This document shows, piece by piece, positions 27,395-36,874 of a stretch of 64,000 nucleotides of DNA. The position numbers were made by a program, and so were the translations under genes. Positions within the stretch are counted from its first letter, which is position 1; every line of letters starts with the position of its first letter. The stretch is from an uncultured Actinomycetes bacterium (GTDB lineage: Bacteria; Actinomycetota; Actinomycetes; Nanopelagicales; Nanopelagicaceae), in the NCBI GenBank assembly GCA_903834515.1, contig CAILJM010000023.1:102246-166245 (forward strand). Reading direction: 5' to 3'. The notes beneath the pieces were generated by a model. That model worked only from the letters and a program-made list of their open reading frames with translations. It did not search any database and was not told the origin of the DNA.

Positions 27395-28267
27395 ATGTCC
27401 TCTGAAGTAGTTCTCGTCACCGGTATGAGTGGCGCCGGTCGTTCAACTGTGGCCCACGTTATGGAAGATCTCGGATGGTATGTCGTTGATAACTTGCCAC
27501 CAGCGCTCCTGCCAAATTTGTGCGATTTGGCTGCCTCGACAGTTACCAAGATTGCCGTAGTAGTCGATGTACGGGGACGCCAATTTTTTGATGAACTCAA
27601 TGCCGCCTTAGCAGAGCTAGGTGAGCGCGGGATCGCAAGGCGAATCCTCTTTGTAGATGCCGCTGATGATGTTCTGGTTCGGCGTTTTGAGGCCACTCGT
27701 CGACCTCATCCGCTCCAGGGTTCTGATCGAATTCTTGATGGGATAACCAAGGAGCGTGAGCGCCTTTGGGAAGTTCGATCTTTGGCAGATCTAGTGATTG
27801 ATTCATCCGCATTCAATATTCACCAACTTGAGAACAAGGTGGAGGAGATATTTCAGGCTGATGGTGATGCAGATCTTCGAGTGAACGTGCTCTCCTTTGG
27901 ATACAAGTACGGCATCCCCGTAGATGCAGATTTGGTTATGGATTGTAGATTTATTGCAAACCCACATTGGATTCCAGAGCTGAGGCCACTTAATGGACTT
28001 GATGAGCCGGTCAGCAAGAATGTATTGGGAAGTGAGAATACCCAAGAATTTCTTACTCGATATCAAGCGCTCTTTGAAACTATGGCAGTTGGATTCTTTG
28101 CCGAGGGTAGAAAATATCTCACTCTTGCAATTGGCTGCACTGGAGGCAAGCACAGGAGTGTTGCGATTGCGCAAGAGCTTGCTCAACGGCTCAATTCGAA
28201 GGGACCGATTAATGGTCGGACGATTATTGCTAACTCACTTCATCGTGACCTAGGTCGCGAGATCTAG
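27395..28267 (+). CDS. rapZ: RapZ/YvcJ-family nucleotide-binding protein
   Basis: This 290-residue protein has an N-terminal P-loop, GMSGAGRS at residues 10-17, in which the usual lysine is arginine, as I recall for actinobacterial members. The C-terminal domain carries the family's FGYKYG and ACTGGKHRS-type motif (here GCTGGKHRSVAIAQ). In E. coli RapZ is an RNA-binding adaptor controlling glucosamine-6-phosphate synthesis; in Gram-positives YvcJ hydrolyses nucleotides and its role is less clear. The rapZ-yvcK-whiA order is conserved in Gram-positive bacteria. The stop overlaps the yvcK start by one base. Confidence 0.92.
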   Translation: MSSEVVLVTGMSGAGRSTVAHVMEDLGWYVVDNLPPALLPNLCDLAASTVTKIAVVVDVRGRQFFDELNAALAELGERGIARRILFVDAADDVLVRRFEATRRPHPLQGSDRILDGITKERERLWEVRSLADLVIDSSAFNIHQLENKVEEIFQADGDADLRVNVLSFGYKYGIPVDADLVMDCRFIANPHWIPELRPLNGLDEPVSKNVLGSENTQEFLTRYQALFETMAVGFFAEGRKYLTLAIGCTGGKHRSVAIAQELAQRLNSKGPINGRTIIANSLHRDLGREI

Positions 28268-29223
28268 TGATAAATCCAAAGGTCGTTGCCCTCGGAGGAG
28301 GCCACGGACTTGCAGTGACACTTGCGGCCCTTCGTACGATCACCGAAGATGTCACCGCAATTGTGACCGTTGCCGATAACGGTGGATCGAGCGGTCGATT
28401 GCGTGATGAGTTTGGAGTTTTGCCTCCTGGAGATTTGCGCATGGCCCTCGCGGCACTCTGCTCTGATGATGAATGGGGGCGCGGTTGGGCCGAGATTATG
28501 CAGTATCGATTTACAAGTAGTGGTCCACTCAATGGTCATGCACTTGGAAATCTACTTCTAACTGCCTTGTGGGATCGAGATGGTGATCGAGTGCAAGCTA
28601 TCGCTCGAGTGGGGGAGTTGTTGCAAATTCGAGGGCGCGTACTTCCGATGGCCCTTGACCCATTAGATATCGAGGGAACCTTTAATAGTGCCTACGGGCG
28701 AAAGATTGTTCGCGGTCAGGTTGAGGTCGCTACAACAAAGGGGCGGGTAGAAAGTCTGCGATTAATTCCTGAAGACCCGCGCGCTACTCCGGAATCTCTT
28801 GACGCAATTGCGCAAGCGGATTGGATCACGATTGGTCCTGGATCATGGTTTTCAAGTGTGATGCCACATTTTCTTCTTCGAGAGCAGGCGGAAGCAATTG
28901 CGGCATCGTCAGCGAAGAAGATCGTAATTTTCAATCTTCCAGAACCAGAGAGTGAGGATGAGTTTGCAGGCTCCTCCGCCCAGGAACACCTTGAACTTAT
29001 TACTCAGCACCTGCCGGATCTGCACATCGATTTTGCCATTGCAGATCGAGTCTCGGTCTCGCAATCACCAGCATCACCAGCATCACCAGCATCATTGAGC
29101 CTTAAAGAAGTAGTTGAGGGTTGTGGTGGAGCGCTCATATTGGCAGATGTTGCTGAAAGTCCAGGCAGTTTCCATCATGACCCTGCGAAACTGGGACCAG
29201 TTTTACGCCACATTTTCAATTGA
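28267..29223 (+). CDS. yvcK: YvcK/CofD-like gluconeogenesis factor
   Basis: YvcK proteins belong to the CofD fold and bind UDP-sugars; they affect cell shape and growth on gluconeogenic carbon. The 318-residue product starts [14 protein letters not shown], then [15 protein letters not shown], both hallmarks of the family, with the [14 protein letters not shown] motif later. The start is GTG at 28267. Near the C-terminus three in-frame copies of the 9-mer TCACCAGCA encode Ser-Pro-Ala repeats, an unusual insertion of low complexity. The gene sits between rapZ and whiA as expected. Confidence 0.93.
   Translation: MINPKVVALGGGHGLAVTLAALRTITEDVTAIVTVADNGGSSGRLRDEFGVLPPGDLRMALAALCSDDEWGRGWAEIMQYRFTSSGPLNGHALGNLLLTALWDRDGDRVQAIARVGELLQIRGRVLPMALDPLDIEGTFNSAYGRKIVRGQVEVATTKGRVESLRLIPEDPRATPESLDAIAQADWITIGPGSWFSSVMPHFLLREQAEAIAASSAKKIVIFNLPEPESEDEFAGSSAQEHLELITQHLPDLHIDFAIADRVSVSQSPASPASPASLSLKEVVEGCGGALILADVAESPGSFHHDPAKLGPVLRHIFN
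29065..29091 (+). repeat. Three 9-bp tandem repeats within yvcK
   Basis: TCACCAGCA occurs three times in a row in frame, coding for Ser-Pro-Ala units. Length change would keep the frame. Confidence 0.9.
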
Positions 29224-29230
29224 ACCCTGC

Positions 29231-29236
29231 TTAGAT
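29231..29236 (+). promoter_or_regulatory. Candidate -10 element of whiA
   Basis: TTAGAT lies six bases before the ATG at 29243. It has the spacing of the leaderless pattern but T instead of A at the second position, so it is a weak call. whiA may simply be read from upstream. Confidence 0.3.
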
Positions 29237-29242
29237 ACTCAC

Positions 29243-30226
29243 ATGGCCATGACCGCAAGCGTGAAGGATGAGCTGAGTCGTCTCTCAGTCACCAAACCTT
29301 GTTGTCGTAAGGCAGAGGTATCTGCGCTCTTGCGCTTTGCCGGTGGATTGCATATCTCTGCTGGACATATCGTCATTGAAGTTGAACTCGATACCGCCCA
29401 AAGCGCTCGTCGATTGCGAAAAGATATCTCGGAAATATTCGGACACGATTCTGAATTAGCTGTTCTCTCGGCTGGCGGGCTGCGAAAAGGATCTCGTTAT
29501 CTCGTTCGAGTTACATCCGATGGTGATGCCCTCGCTCGTCAAACGGGTCTGATCGATGCAAATAATCGACCTATACGCGGGCTGCCACCGCAAGTGGTTT
29601 CGGCTGGAATTTGCGATGCCGAGGCGGCCTGGCGCGGAGCATTCCTAGCCCATGGTTCATTGACCGAACCGGGTCGATCTTCGGCGTTAGAAATTACCTG
29701 TCCCGGCCCCGAGGCTGCTTTAGCGCTCGTCGGTTCCGCTAGACGACTGGGAATCACTGCAAAGGCGCGCGAAGTGCGAAATGTCGACCGCGTGGTCATT
29801 CGCGACGGGGATGCAATCGGTGCGCTCCTTACGCGACTTGGAGCACATGAATCTGTTTTGGCCTGGGAAGAGCGAAGAATGCGTCGCGAGGTAAGAGCGA
29901 CCGCAAATCGTCTCGCAAACTTTGATGACGCGAATCTTCGACGCTCGGCACGCGCCGCGGTAGCAGCATCTGCCAGAGTGGCGCGAGCGATGGAGATATT
30001 GGGTGAAGAGATCCCCGATCATCTTAAAGAGGCCGGCGAGTTACGTATTACTCACGGACAGGCTAGCTTGGAGGAGTTGGGCTCGCTAGCGACACCACCC
30101 ATGACCAAGGATGCGATCGCTGGCCGGATTAGGCGGTTGCTCGCAATGGCCGATAAGCGTGCGCACGATCTTGGAGTTCCTGATACCGAGGCAGGACTCA
30201 GCCCGGAGATGCTCGAAAACGATTGA
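29243..30226 (+). CDS. whiA: DNA-binding protein WhiA
   Basis: WhiA is a transcription factor that joins a LAGLIDADG homing-endonuclease-like fold to a helix-turn-helix; in Streptomyces it acts with WhiB in sporulation, and in others it influences cell division. The 327-residue length matches. [47 protein letters not shown] and the C-terminal [14 protein letters not shown] are all strongly conserved. The ATG at 29243 gives exactly the MAMT N-terminus known from Streptomyces; a longer frame starting at 29114 overlaps yvcK and is rejected. This organism shows no sign of sporulation genes here, so the role is probably in growth. Confidence 0.95.
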   Translation: MAMTASVKDELSRLSVTKPCCRKAEVSALLRFAGGLHISAGHIVIEVELDTAQSARRLRKDISEIFGHDSELAVLSAGGLRKGSRYLVRVTSDGDALARQTGLIDANNRPIRGLPPQVVSAGICDAEAAWRGAFLAHGSLTEPGRSSALEITCPGPEAALALVGSARRLGITAKAREVRNVDRVVIRDGDAIGALLTRLGAHESVLAWEERRMRREVRATANRLANFDDANLRRSARAAVAASARVARAMEILGEEIPDHLKEAGELRITHGQASLEELGSLATPPMTKDAIAGRIRRLLAMADKRAHDLGVPDTEAGLSPEMLEND

Positions 30227-30293
30227 TTAATCCTTATCAAGGCACTCTAGCTAGATGGGAGTTGATAGGATGAGCCCATCACAATGTTGTGGA

Positions 30294-30322
30294 TTGAGGC
30301 TTCTTTTTAGGCCCCCTATCGG
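30294..30322 (+). promoter_or_regulatory. Possible gap promoter
   Basis: TTGAGG (30294-30299) and TATCGG (30317-30322) are 17 bp apart in the 153-bp spacer before gap. The -10 lacks the final T, so confidence is low. Confidence 0.3.
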
Positions 30323-30349
30323 ATGATTTCAGAAGATCTCAGAAGCTAG

Positions 30350-31381
<1,032 letters not shown>

Positions 31382-31392
31382 CGAGCACTCCT

Positions 31393-32568
31393 ATGAACTC
31401 TCTCGAATCTTTTGACTATGCAGGAAAGCGCGTACTCCTACGTTGCGATCTCAATGTTCCTATTAAGGATGGCGTGATTGCAGATGATGGGCGTATTCGT
31501 GCATCACTTCCTACTATTCAATATTTGATCGCTCAAGGTGCTGCGGTAATTATTACTGCGCACCTTGGACGACCAAAGGGGGAGCGAAAGCCAGAACTCT
31601 CACTCGCGCCGGTCTCTGTGCGCCTTGGAGAACTTCTAGGAATGACAGTGAAATTCTCTCCCGAGATCATCGCTTCATCCGCCGCCTCAAAGGTTGAGGC
31701 TGGTGAGATAGTTCTCTTGGAAAATATCCGTTATGAAGCAGCTGAGACGAGCAAGGAAGAGGGCGAACGTATTGCCCTTGCACAAGAGCTGGCGTCTTAC
31801 GCAGATATCTTTATCTCAGATGGTTTCGGCGCGGTCCATCGCAAACATGCCTCTGTCTATGACGTCGCAAAGCTTTTACCTCATGCGCCTGGTTATCTTG
31901 TTGCCGCCGAAATTGATGTTCTGAAGAAGTTGACCGTTGAGCCAGAGCGTCCATATGGAGTTGTCCTCGGCGGTTCAAAGGTCTCAGATAAGATCGGTGT
32001 GATTGAAAATCTCCTCGATAAAGTTAATCTCATGGCAATTGGTGGCGGAATGCTCTTCACCTTCCTCGCCGCGCAAGGATATGAAATTGGTAAGTCACTC
32101 GTAGAGGTTGACCTCATTCCCACTGTTAAAGATTTAATGGCCCGCGCCGAAAAAATTGGCGTCAAACTGCTCTTGCCTACTGACATCGTTGTGGCGCCAG
32201 AATTTTCTGCAGACTCTCCAGCGACGACTGTTTCGGCAGATGCAATTCCCGCCGATCAGATGGGGCTCGATATTGGACCAGCCAGTGCGCGTGCCTTTGC
32301 AGATGCCATCGGTGAGTGCAAAACGGTCTTCTGGAACGGACCAATGGGTGTCTTCGAATTCGCTAATTTCGCCGCCGGTACAAAGGTCGTTGCAGAGGCG
32401 CTCACTCACGTTACAGGGATCTCAGTGGTAGGCGGCGGTGATTCCGCTGCGGCAGTTCGCAAACTCGGTTTTGCCGATGCAGATTTTGGCTACATCTCAA
32501 CTGGGGGTGGAGCATCTCTAGAGTATCTTGAGGGTAAAGATCTCCCAGGCATCTCGGTACTCGCATAA
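31393..32568 (+). CDS. pgk: Phosphoglycerate kinase
   Basis: Phosphoglycerate kinase makes ATP from 1,3-bisphosphoglycerate. The 391-residue product has the signature RVLLRCDLNVP near the N-terminus, HLGRPKGE, GFGAVHRKHAS, the nucleotide motif GGSKVSDKIGVI and the C-terminal GGGDSAAAVRKLG. The ATG at 31393, 11 bp after gap, opens the conserved sequence. A longer in-frame extension back to 31252 overlaps gap and is rejected. It is co-transcribed with gap. Confidence 0.96.
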   Translation: MNSLESFDYAGKRVLLRCDLNVPIKDGVIADDGRIRASLPTIQYLIAQGAAVIITAHLGRPKGERKPELSLAPVSVRLGELLGMTVKFSPEIIASSAASKVEAGEIVLLENIRYEAAETSKEEGERIALAQELASYADIFISDGFGAVHRKHASVYDVAKLLPHAPGYLVAAEIDVLKKLTVEPERPYGVVLGGSKVSDKIGVIENLLDKVNLMAIGGGMLFTFLAAQGYEIGKSLVEVDLIPTVKDLMARAEKIGVKLLLPTDIVVAPEFSADSPATTVSADAIPADQMGLDIGPASARAFADAIGECKTVFWNGPMGVFEFANFAAGTKVVAEALTHVTGISVVGGGDSAAAVRKLGFADADFGYISTGGGASLEYLEGKDLPGISVLA

Positions 32569-32684
32569 ATATTTAATGTTTGATGATCGTTAATCGATTA
32601 TTGAACGTGAGAAAGTTTTTTAATCTTTACATTTTTACCATTATGTTCGAAATCGGAATCTAATCAGAAAATAGGGAGCACCAC
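32569..32684. other. AT-rich spacer before tpiA
   Basis: This 116-bp spacer is much more AT-rich than the genes around it, with a run of six T at 32616-32621 and a TAATCT at 32621-32626. It contains the palindrome AATCGATT. It probably holds a promoter for tpiA-secG-rbpA, but I cannot assign a -35/-10 pair with confidence. Confidence 0.4.
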
Positions 32685-33458
32685 ATGCGCAAGCCGCTTA
32701 TCGCAGGGAACTGGAAGATGAACCTCAATCATCTGGAGGCAATTGCGGTAACTCAGAAACTCTCTTATTCACTCGAAGAGAAAGATTACGATGCCGTTGA
32801 CGTCACAATCTTGCCGCCATTTACCGATATTCGCTCGGTTCAGACGCTTGTTGATGGAGACCGACTTCGATTGAGCTACGGCGCACAAGATCTCTCTCCT
32901 GAAGTATCCGGGGCATACACAGGTGATATCTCGGGATCGATGCTCTCAAAGCTTGGTTGCACCTTCGTAGCCGTCGGCCACTCAGAGCGCCGAGCTATTC
33001 ATGGTGAGTCAGATGAGTTGCTCAACCGCAAATTGAAGGCCGCTCTCACCAATGAAATCATTCCAATTTTCTGCATTGGTGAAGAGCTTCCTATTCGCGA
33101 AGCAGGGACACATGTCGAACATGTACTTAACCAGCTTCGAAGCGGCCTCAAGGGGCTTCACAAGCCAGATCTCAAGAAGATCGTCTTTGCTTATGAGCCA
33201 GTCTGGGCCATAGGTACCGGAAAGACTGCGACACCTGAGGATGCTCAGGAGGTGTGCGCGGCGATTCGCATTGAATTAGCGAAGATCGGAAGTGATGAGA
33301 TCGCCGAGGCTGCCCGCATTCTCTACGGCGGTTCCGTAAAATCTGCGAATATCGTAGAGATTATGCGTCAGGCTGACGTTGATGGAGTGTTGGTCGGAGG
33401 GGCGAGCCTAGATCCTGAGGAATTTGCCCGAATCGCCAAGTTTCATCGCGTCGCTTAA
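32685..33458 (+). CDS. tpiA: Triosephosphate isomerase
   Basis: TpiA interconverts dihydroxyacetone phosphate and glyceraldehyde-3-phosphate. The 257-residue protein starts [12 protein letters not shown], the active-site lysine region. VAVGHSERR holds the catalytic histidine, and [15 protein letters not shown] holds the catalytic glutamate and the flexible loop. The phosphate-binding LYGGSV and GVLVGGASL motifs are present. GGGAG at 32674-32678 supports the ATG at 32685. secG follows after about 100 bp. Confidence 0.97.
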   Translation: MRKPLIAGNWKMNLNHLEAIAVTQKLSYSLEEKDYDAVDVTILPPFTDIRSVQTLVDGDRLRLSYGAQDLSPEVSGAYTGDISGSMLSKLGCTFVAVGHSERRAIHGESDELLNRKLKAALTNEIIPIFCIGEELPIREAGTHVEHVLNQLRSGLKGLHKPDLKKIVFAYEPVWAIGTGKTATPEDAQEVCAAIRIELAKIGSDEIAEAARILYGGSVKSANIVEIMRQADVDGVLVGGASLDPEEFARIAKFHRVA

Positions 33459-33561
33459 GGCGTTTTTTCGCCACAGCTAGGGGAGACGCTATCCTTAGCC
33501 CTTGCACTTTTCAGCGTTTTCGAGTTTTCAGGTAACTGAGTATCTATAAAGGAGTTCTTCC

Positions 33562-33792
33562 GTGGTTGTGGCGCTTTCAATCCTGCTCGTTGTGACGAGC
33601 GTTCTCATGGTTCTACTCGTTCTTCTTCATAAAGGTAAGGGCTCCGGACTATCCGACCTCTTCGGTGGCGGCGTCTCCTCTAACTACGGTGGATCTTCCG
33701 TCGTCGAACGAAATCTAGATCGAATCACGATCGTGGTTGGTGGCCTTTGGTTTGCCAGTGTTGTGGCACTCTCACTATTGCTCAAGAAGTAA
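33562..33792 (+). CDS. secG: Protein translocase subunit SecG
   Basis: SecG is the small non-essential part of the SecYEG channel. The 76-residue protein has two membrane segments separated by a loop with the family motif HKGKGSGLSDLFGGG. The C-terminus ends KK. The GTG at 33562 has an excellent AAAGGAG site at 33548-33554. The tpiA-secG neighbourhood is conserved in actinobacteria. rbpA follows after 12 bp. Confidence 0.93.
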   Translation: MVVALSILLVVTSVLMVLLVLLHKGKGSGLSDLFGGGVSSNYGGSSVVERNLDRITIVVGGLWFASVVALSLLLKK

Positions 33793-33804
33793 GGGGAATT
33801 CATC

Positions 33805-34146
33805 ATGGCAGGTAGTGCAATTCGTGGAAGTCGCGTCGGTGCTGGCCCAATGGGCGAGGCAGAGCGCGGCGAGGCTATCGGTCGCTTCCGCGTCTCCTAT
33901 TGGTGCGCAAATGGCCATGAGACTCGGCCTTCCTTTGCCGAAGATGGAACGGTCCAGATTCCAGCAGAATGGGATTGCCCTCGTTGTGGTTATCCAGCTG
34001 GTTTAGATAAGAACAAGCCACCTATGCCGGTTAAGAACGAGCCGTACAAGACTCACCTTGCCTACGTAAAGGAACGCCGCACGGAAGCGGAAGCGGTAAA
34101 AATTCTTGGAGATGCACTTGCAGCGCTGCGCGGAGAAGACGAGTAA
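33805..34146 (+). CDS. rbpA: RNA polymerase-binding protein RbpA
   Basis: RbpA is an actinobacterial protein that binds the principal sigma factor and RNA polymerase and stabilises open promoter complexes. The 113-residue sequence shows the basic N-terminal tail (AIRGSRVGAGPMGE), the core with CANGHETRPSF and CPRCG, and the C-terminal sigma-interacting helix (KTHLAYVKERRTEAEA). All parts needed for function are present. The ATG at 33805 follows AGGGGAA. A bidirectional terminator lies after the stop. Confidence 0.95.
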   Translation: MAGSAIRGSRVGAGPMGEAERGEAIGRFRVSYWCANGHETRPSFAEDGTVQIPAEWDCPRCGYPAGLDKNKPPMPVKNEPYKTHLAYVKERRTEAEAVKILGDALAALRGEDE

Positions 34147-34172
34147 GACTGTAAAAGTTAAGAAGCTTCAAT

Positions 34173-34206
34173 AAAAAACCCACCTTCACATGAAGATGGG
34201 TTTTTT
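34173..34206. terminator. Bidirectional terminator between rbpA and pgi
   Basis: AAAAAACCCA pairs with TGGGTTTTTT and CTTC with GAAG around ACAT, with a single mismatch. The A and T runs on both sides make it work for both convergent transcripts. Confidence 0.9.
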
Positions 34207-34221
34207 ATCTTTATAGAGTAA

Positions 34222-35778
34222 TTATTTAAGTGCGGCGATAATTTCAGCGATGCCAGCACTGCGATTCTTTAAATGAATCCGGATAAGCGGGAAGTTTCGA
34301 TCCGAAAGCGCCTCGCCATCTCCGAGTGCCTGCGCCATCAGCAAGGTATGAAATGAAAATTCTTTGCCGGGTATCTGAAGATCGGATACGTTCTCACCGG
34401 TAATTTGAATAAAGATTCCATTCTGTTGACCACCCTTGTGGAATTGACCTGTCGAATGCAAAAATCGAGGGCCCCATCCAAAAGTGGTCCCACGTCCACT
34501 TTTCGTCGCGATCAATGGGCGAATCTTCGTGATCTCATCATCGATACCGCGTGCCAAATAGGCCATGACCGCAATGTAGTGAGAGGAGTTCTTCAGAAAA
34601 TCAGCAAACTGCTCTTCCAGGCTTCCTGCTGTTGAAGAGGAGAAGACTTGGAGATTCTCATTCTCAAAAGCAGGAGAAATTGGCGTCTCTTCACTCTCCT
34701 TAAGAGTTGCCCATTTGGCGAGAATTGCACTTGTGCGCTCTTTCGCCTCAGTCACATTTGGCTGATTAAAGGGATCTACTTCTAAGGCGATACTGAGCAG
34801 AGCCGTTACCCACTCCCATAGAATGAAATGTTCGCCAAGCGTTGCAATAACTGTGAGATCTGCGCTCTGGTGATCCTCGGCAGAGAGTCCGATGAGCAGA
34901 CGAGGCCCGGCTACAGGTGATTCAATATTCTCGATCGCAATGGGCAATCGCCCACGTTGATTCTTTCCGGTCGATTCAGCGACGAGTTGTTCGATCCAAT
35001 CTGAAAGTCCCGGGGTAGATGAGCCATGATCAGAGAAGGCCACATTCTGTTCGCCAGAATCAAAGAGAGTCGCTGCGAGAACGACTGCGGGGGAGTTATC
35101 CAACGCAAAGGTCGTTCCCGCCCGGCGGGCATCTTCTAGAATTTCAGAGACGTCTATACCAATCAGTGCGGCAGGAACTAATCCAAAGGCACTAAGCGCG
35201 CTGTAGCGACCCCCGACATGCGGATCGGCGTTAATGGTACGTAGACCTTGAGCGCGTGCACTGATGTCGAGAGGTGATCCCGGATCGGTCACAATCACCA
35301 TGTGATCAACCGGGTTAAGGCCCGCATCCGTAATCGCCTTCTCAAAGTAGGATTTATGAGAAGCCGTTTCAATCGTCGATCCAGATTTTGAGCCGACCAC
35401 GACTACGGTATGTGCAAAGCTTTGAGGAAGAGCGGCGTTTAACTGATCTGGGTCGGTTGTATCAAGGACTGTAAGGGCTCTACGGTAGGCCTTGCTCAAA
35501 ACTTCTGGAGCGAGAGAAGAACCACCCATTCCAGCAAGAATTACATGAGTGAGTTGCTTTGAATCTGCCCATGAAGTGAGTTCGGCGATTGCAGGAAGAA
35601 GCTCGCGGGAACTTTCTGGGAGATCGATCCAGTTGAGCCTTACGGTCGCTTCGGCTTCTGCATCTTTGCCCCATAGCGTCGCATCTTTTGCCGCCAACTT
35701 TGGAGAGGCAGCCAATAGTTTTAGATATGTCGGAGAATTCTGCGATGAAATCGCATTGCCAGAAATTTCAATTGCCAT
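34222..35778 (-). CDS. pgi: Glucose-6-phosphate isomerase
   Basis: The 518-residue protein interconverts glucose-6-phosphate and fructose-6-phosphate. It shows the SIS-domain features of the family: HVILAGMGGSSLAPEV, VVVGSKSGSTIET and a second half with LGDGEALSDRNFPLI near the C-terminus. It is shorter and more divergent than E. coli Pgi. It resembles the isomerase domain found fused to transaldolase in some actinobacteria and cyanobacteria. Here it is a separate gene whose start shares one base with the tal stop (TAATG), so the two are tightly coupled. Confidence 0.88.
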   Translation of the reverse strand: MAIEISGNAISSQNSPTYLKLLAASPKLAAKDATLWGKDAEAEATVRLNWIDLPESSRELLPAIAELTSWADSKQLTHVILAGMGGSSLAPEVLSKAYRRALTVLDTTDPDQLNAALPQSFAHTVVVVGSKSGSTIETASHKSYFEKAITDAGLNPVDHMVIVTDPGSPLDISARAQGLRTINADPHVGGRYSALSAFGLVPAALIGIDVSEILEDARRAGTTFALDNSPAVVLAATLFDSGEQNVAFSDHGSSTPGLSDWIEQLVAESTGKNQRGRLPIAIENIESPVAGPRLLIGLSAEDHQSADLTVIATLGEHFILWEWVTALLSIALEVDPFNQPNVTEAKERTSAILAKWATLKESEETPISPAFENENLQVFSSSTAGSLEEQFADFLKNSSHYIAVMAYLARGIDDEITKIRPLIATKSGRGTTFGWGPRFLHSTGQFHKGGQQNGIFIQITGENVSDLQIPGKEFSFHTLLMAQALGDGEALSDRNFPLIRIHLKNRSAGIAEIIAALK

Positions 35779-36872
35779 TACGCGACCGCCTCAATAGTTG
35801 TAAGTAACTCTTCCCATGCCTTACCAAATTTTGCAACGCCATCATCTTCTAGAAGTGCGACAACCTCGTTGATATCTATTCCAGCAAGCGTGAGATTTGC
35901 GAAAACTTTCTTCGCATGAGCGAATTCTGAAGTAATGGTATCGCCTCGAACGATGCCCTTTTCTCTCACTTCGTTGAGCGTTCCTTCAGGCATTGTGTTA
36001 ACGCAGTTCGGCGCGACAAGTTCGATGACGTAGCGCGTGCTCTCATACGAGGGATCTTTCACACCCGTTGAAGCCCAGAGTGGCCGTTGCAGATTTGCTC
36101 CTGCGGCGGCAAGTTTCTTCCAACGTTCTGAACGTGAAACCTCAAGAAATGCCTCGTAAGCTAAATGGGCATTTGCAAGTGCTGCAGCCCCTCGCAATGG
36201 TGAACCGGGTTGCGTGGCATCGAGGCGCTTATCAATTTCGGCATCGATTCGACTTATGAAGAAGGATGCCACGGAATGAATCTCATTAATGGCGGCGCCA
36301 CGACCTACTCGGCGTTCCAATCCACGAAGGTAAGAATCTATGACCTGTCGATAGCGATCGACGGAAAATATCAGTGTCACATTCACGCTTATGCCTTGGG
36401 CGGTTAACTCTTCAATTGCAGGTAGTCCCTCAATCGTTGCTGGGATTTTGATTAGAAGGTTTGGACGATTTACCAAGCTGGCCAAATAAAGGCCTCGTTC
36501 GACTGTTTCGGAGGTTTCGTATGCCAGCTGTGGGTCTACCTCTATCGATACGCGACCATCCACCTGCGAAGAAGCGAGGAAGGTTGGCATGAAGAGGTCG
36601 CAGGCCTGTCGTACATCCGAGGTCGTGAGCTCGGTGACGATTTCAGAAGCTGATCTGCCCTCGGCCTTGAGCGCGAGAATATCTTCTCGGTAGAGCGTTG
36701 AGTGTGAAATCGCTGCCGAAAAAATACTTGGATTAGTAGTAAGACCCACAACTTGGGATTCATCGATCAACTTTTGGAGTGAGCCGGATTGCAAGCGATC
36801 TCGAGAGAGGTCATCGAGCCAGATTGATACTCCAGCTTCGGAAAGATCGGAGAGATTGGAGGAATTGCTCAT
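35778..36872 (-). CDS. tal: Transaldolase
   Basis: Transaldolase moves a three-carbon unit in the non-oxidative pentose phosphate branch. The 364-residue protein has GLTTNPSIFSAAI near the N-terminus and the Schiff-base lysine in LLIKIPAT. SVNVTLIFSVDRY and LWASTGVKDP follow, all typical. It belongs to the longer transaldolase group common in actinobacteria. It lies 2 bp after tkt and overlaps pgi by one base in the ctaA-tkt-tal-pgi operon. Coupling to pgi may keep hexose and pentose flux balanced. Confidence 0.94.
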   Translation of the reverse strand: MSNSSNLSDLSEAGVSIWLDDLSRDRLQSGSLQKLIDESQVVGLTTNPSIFSAAISHSTLYREDILALKAEGRSASEIVTELTTSDVRQACDLFMPTFLASSQVDGRVSIEVDPQLAYETSETVERGLYLASLVNRPNLLIKIPATIEGLPAIEELTAQGISVNVTLIFSVDRYRQVIDSYLRGLERRVGRGAAINEIHSVASFFISRIDAEIDKRLDATQPGSPLRGAAALANAHLAYEAFLEVSRSERWKKLAAAGANLQRPLWASTGVKDPSYESTRYVIELVAPNCVNTMPEGTLNEVREKGIVRGDTITSEFAHAKKVFANLTLAGIDINEVVALLEDDGVAKFGKAWEELLTTIEAVA

Positions 36873-36874
36873 TC

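Noticed and set aside
27226..27696. 156-codon antisense frame over uvrC/rapZ
   Set aside because: Spans the junction of two well-supported genes and has no start signal or domain.
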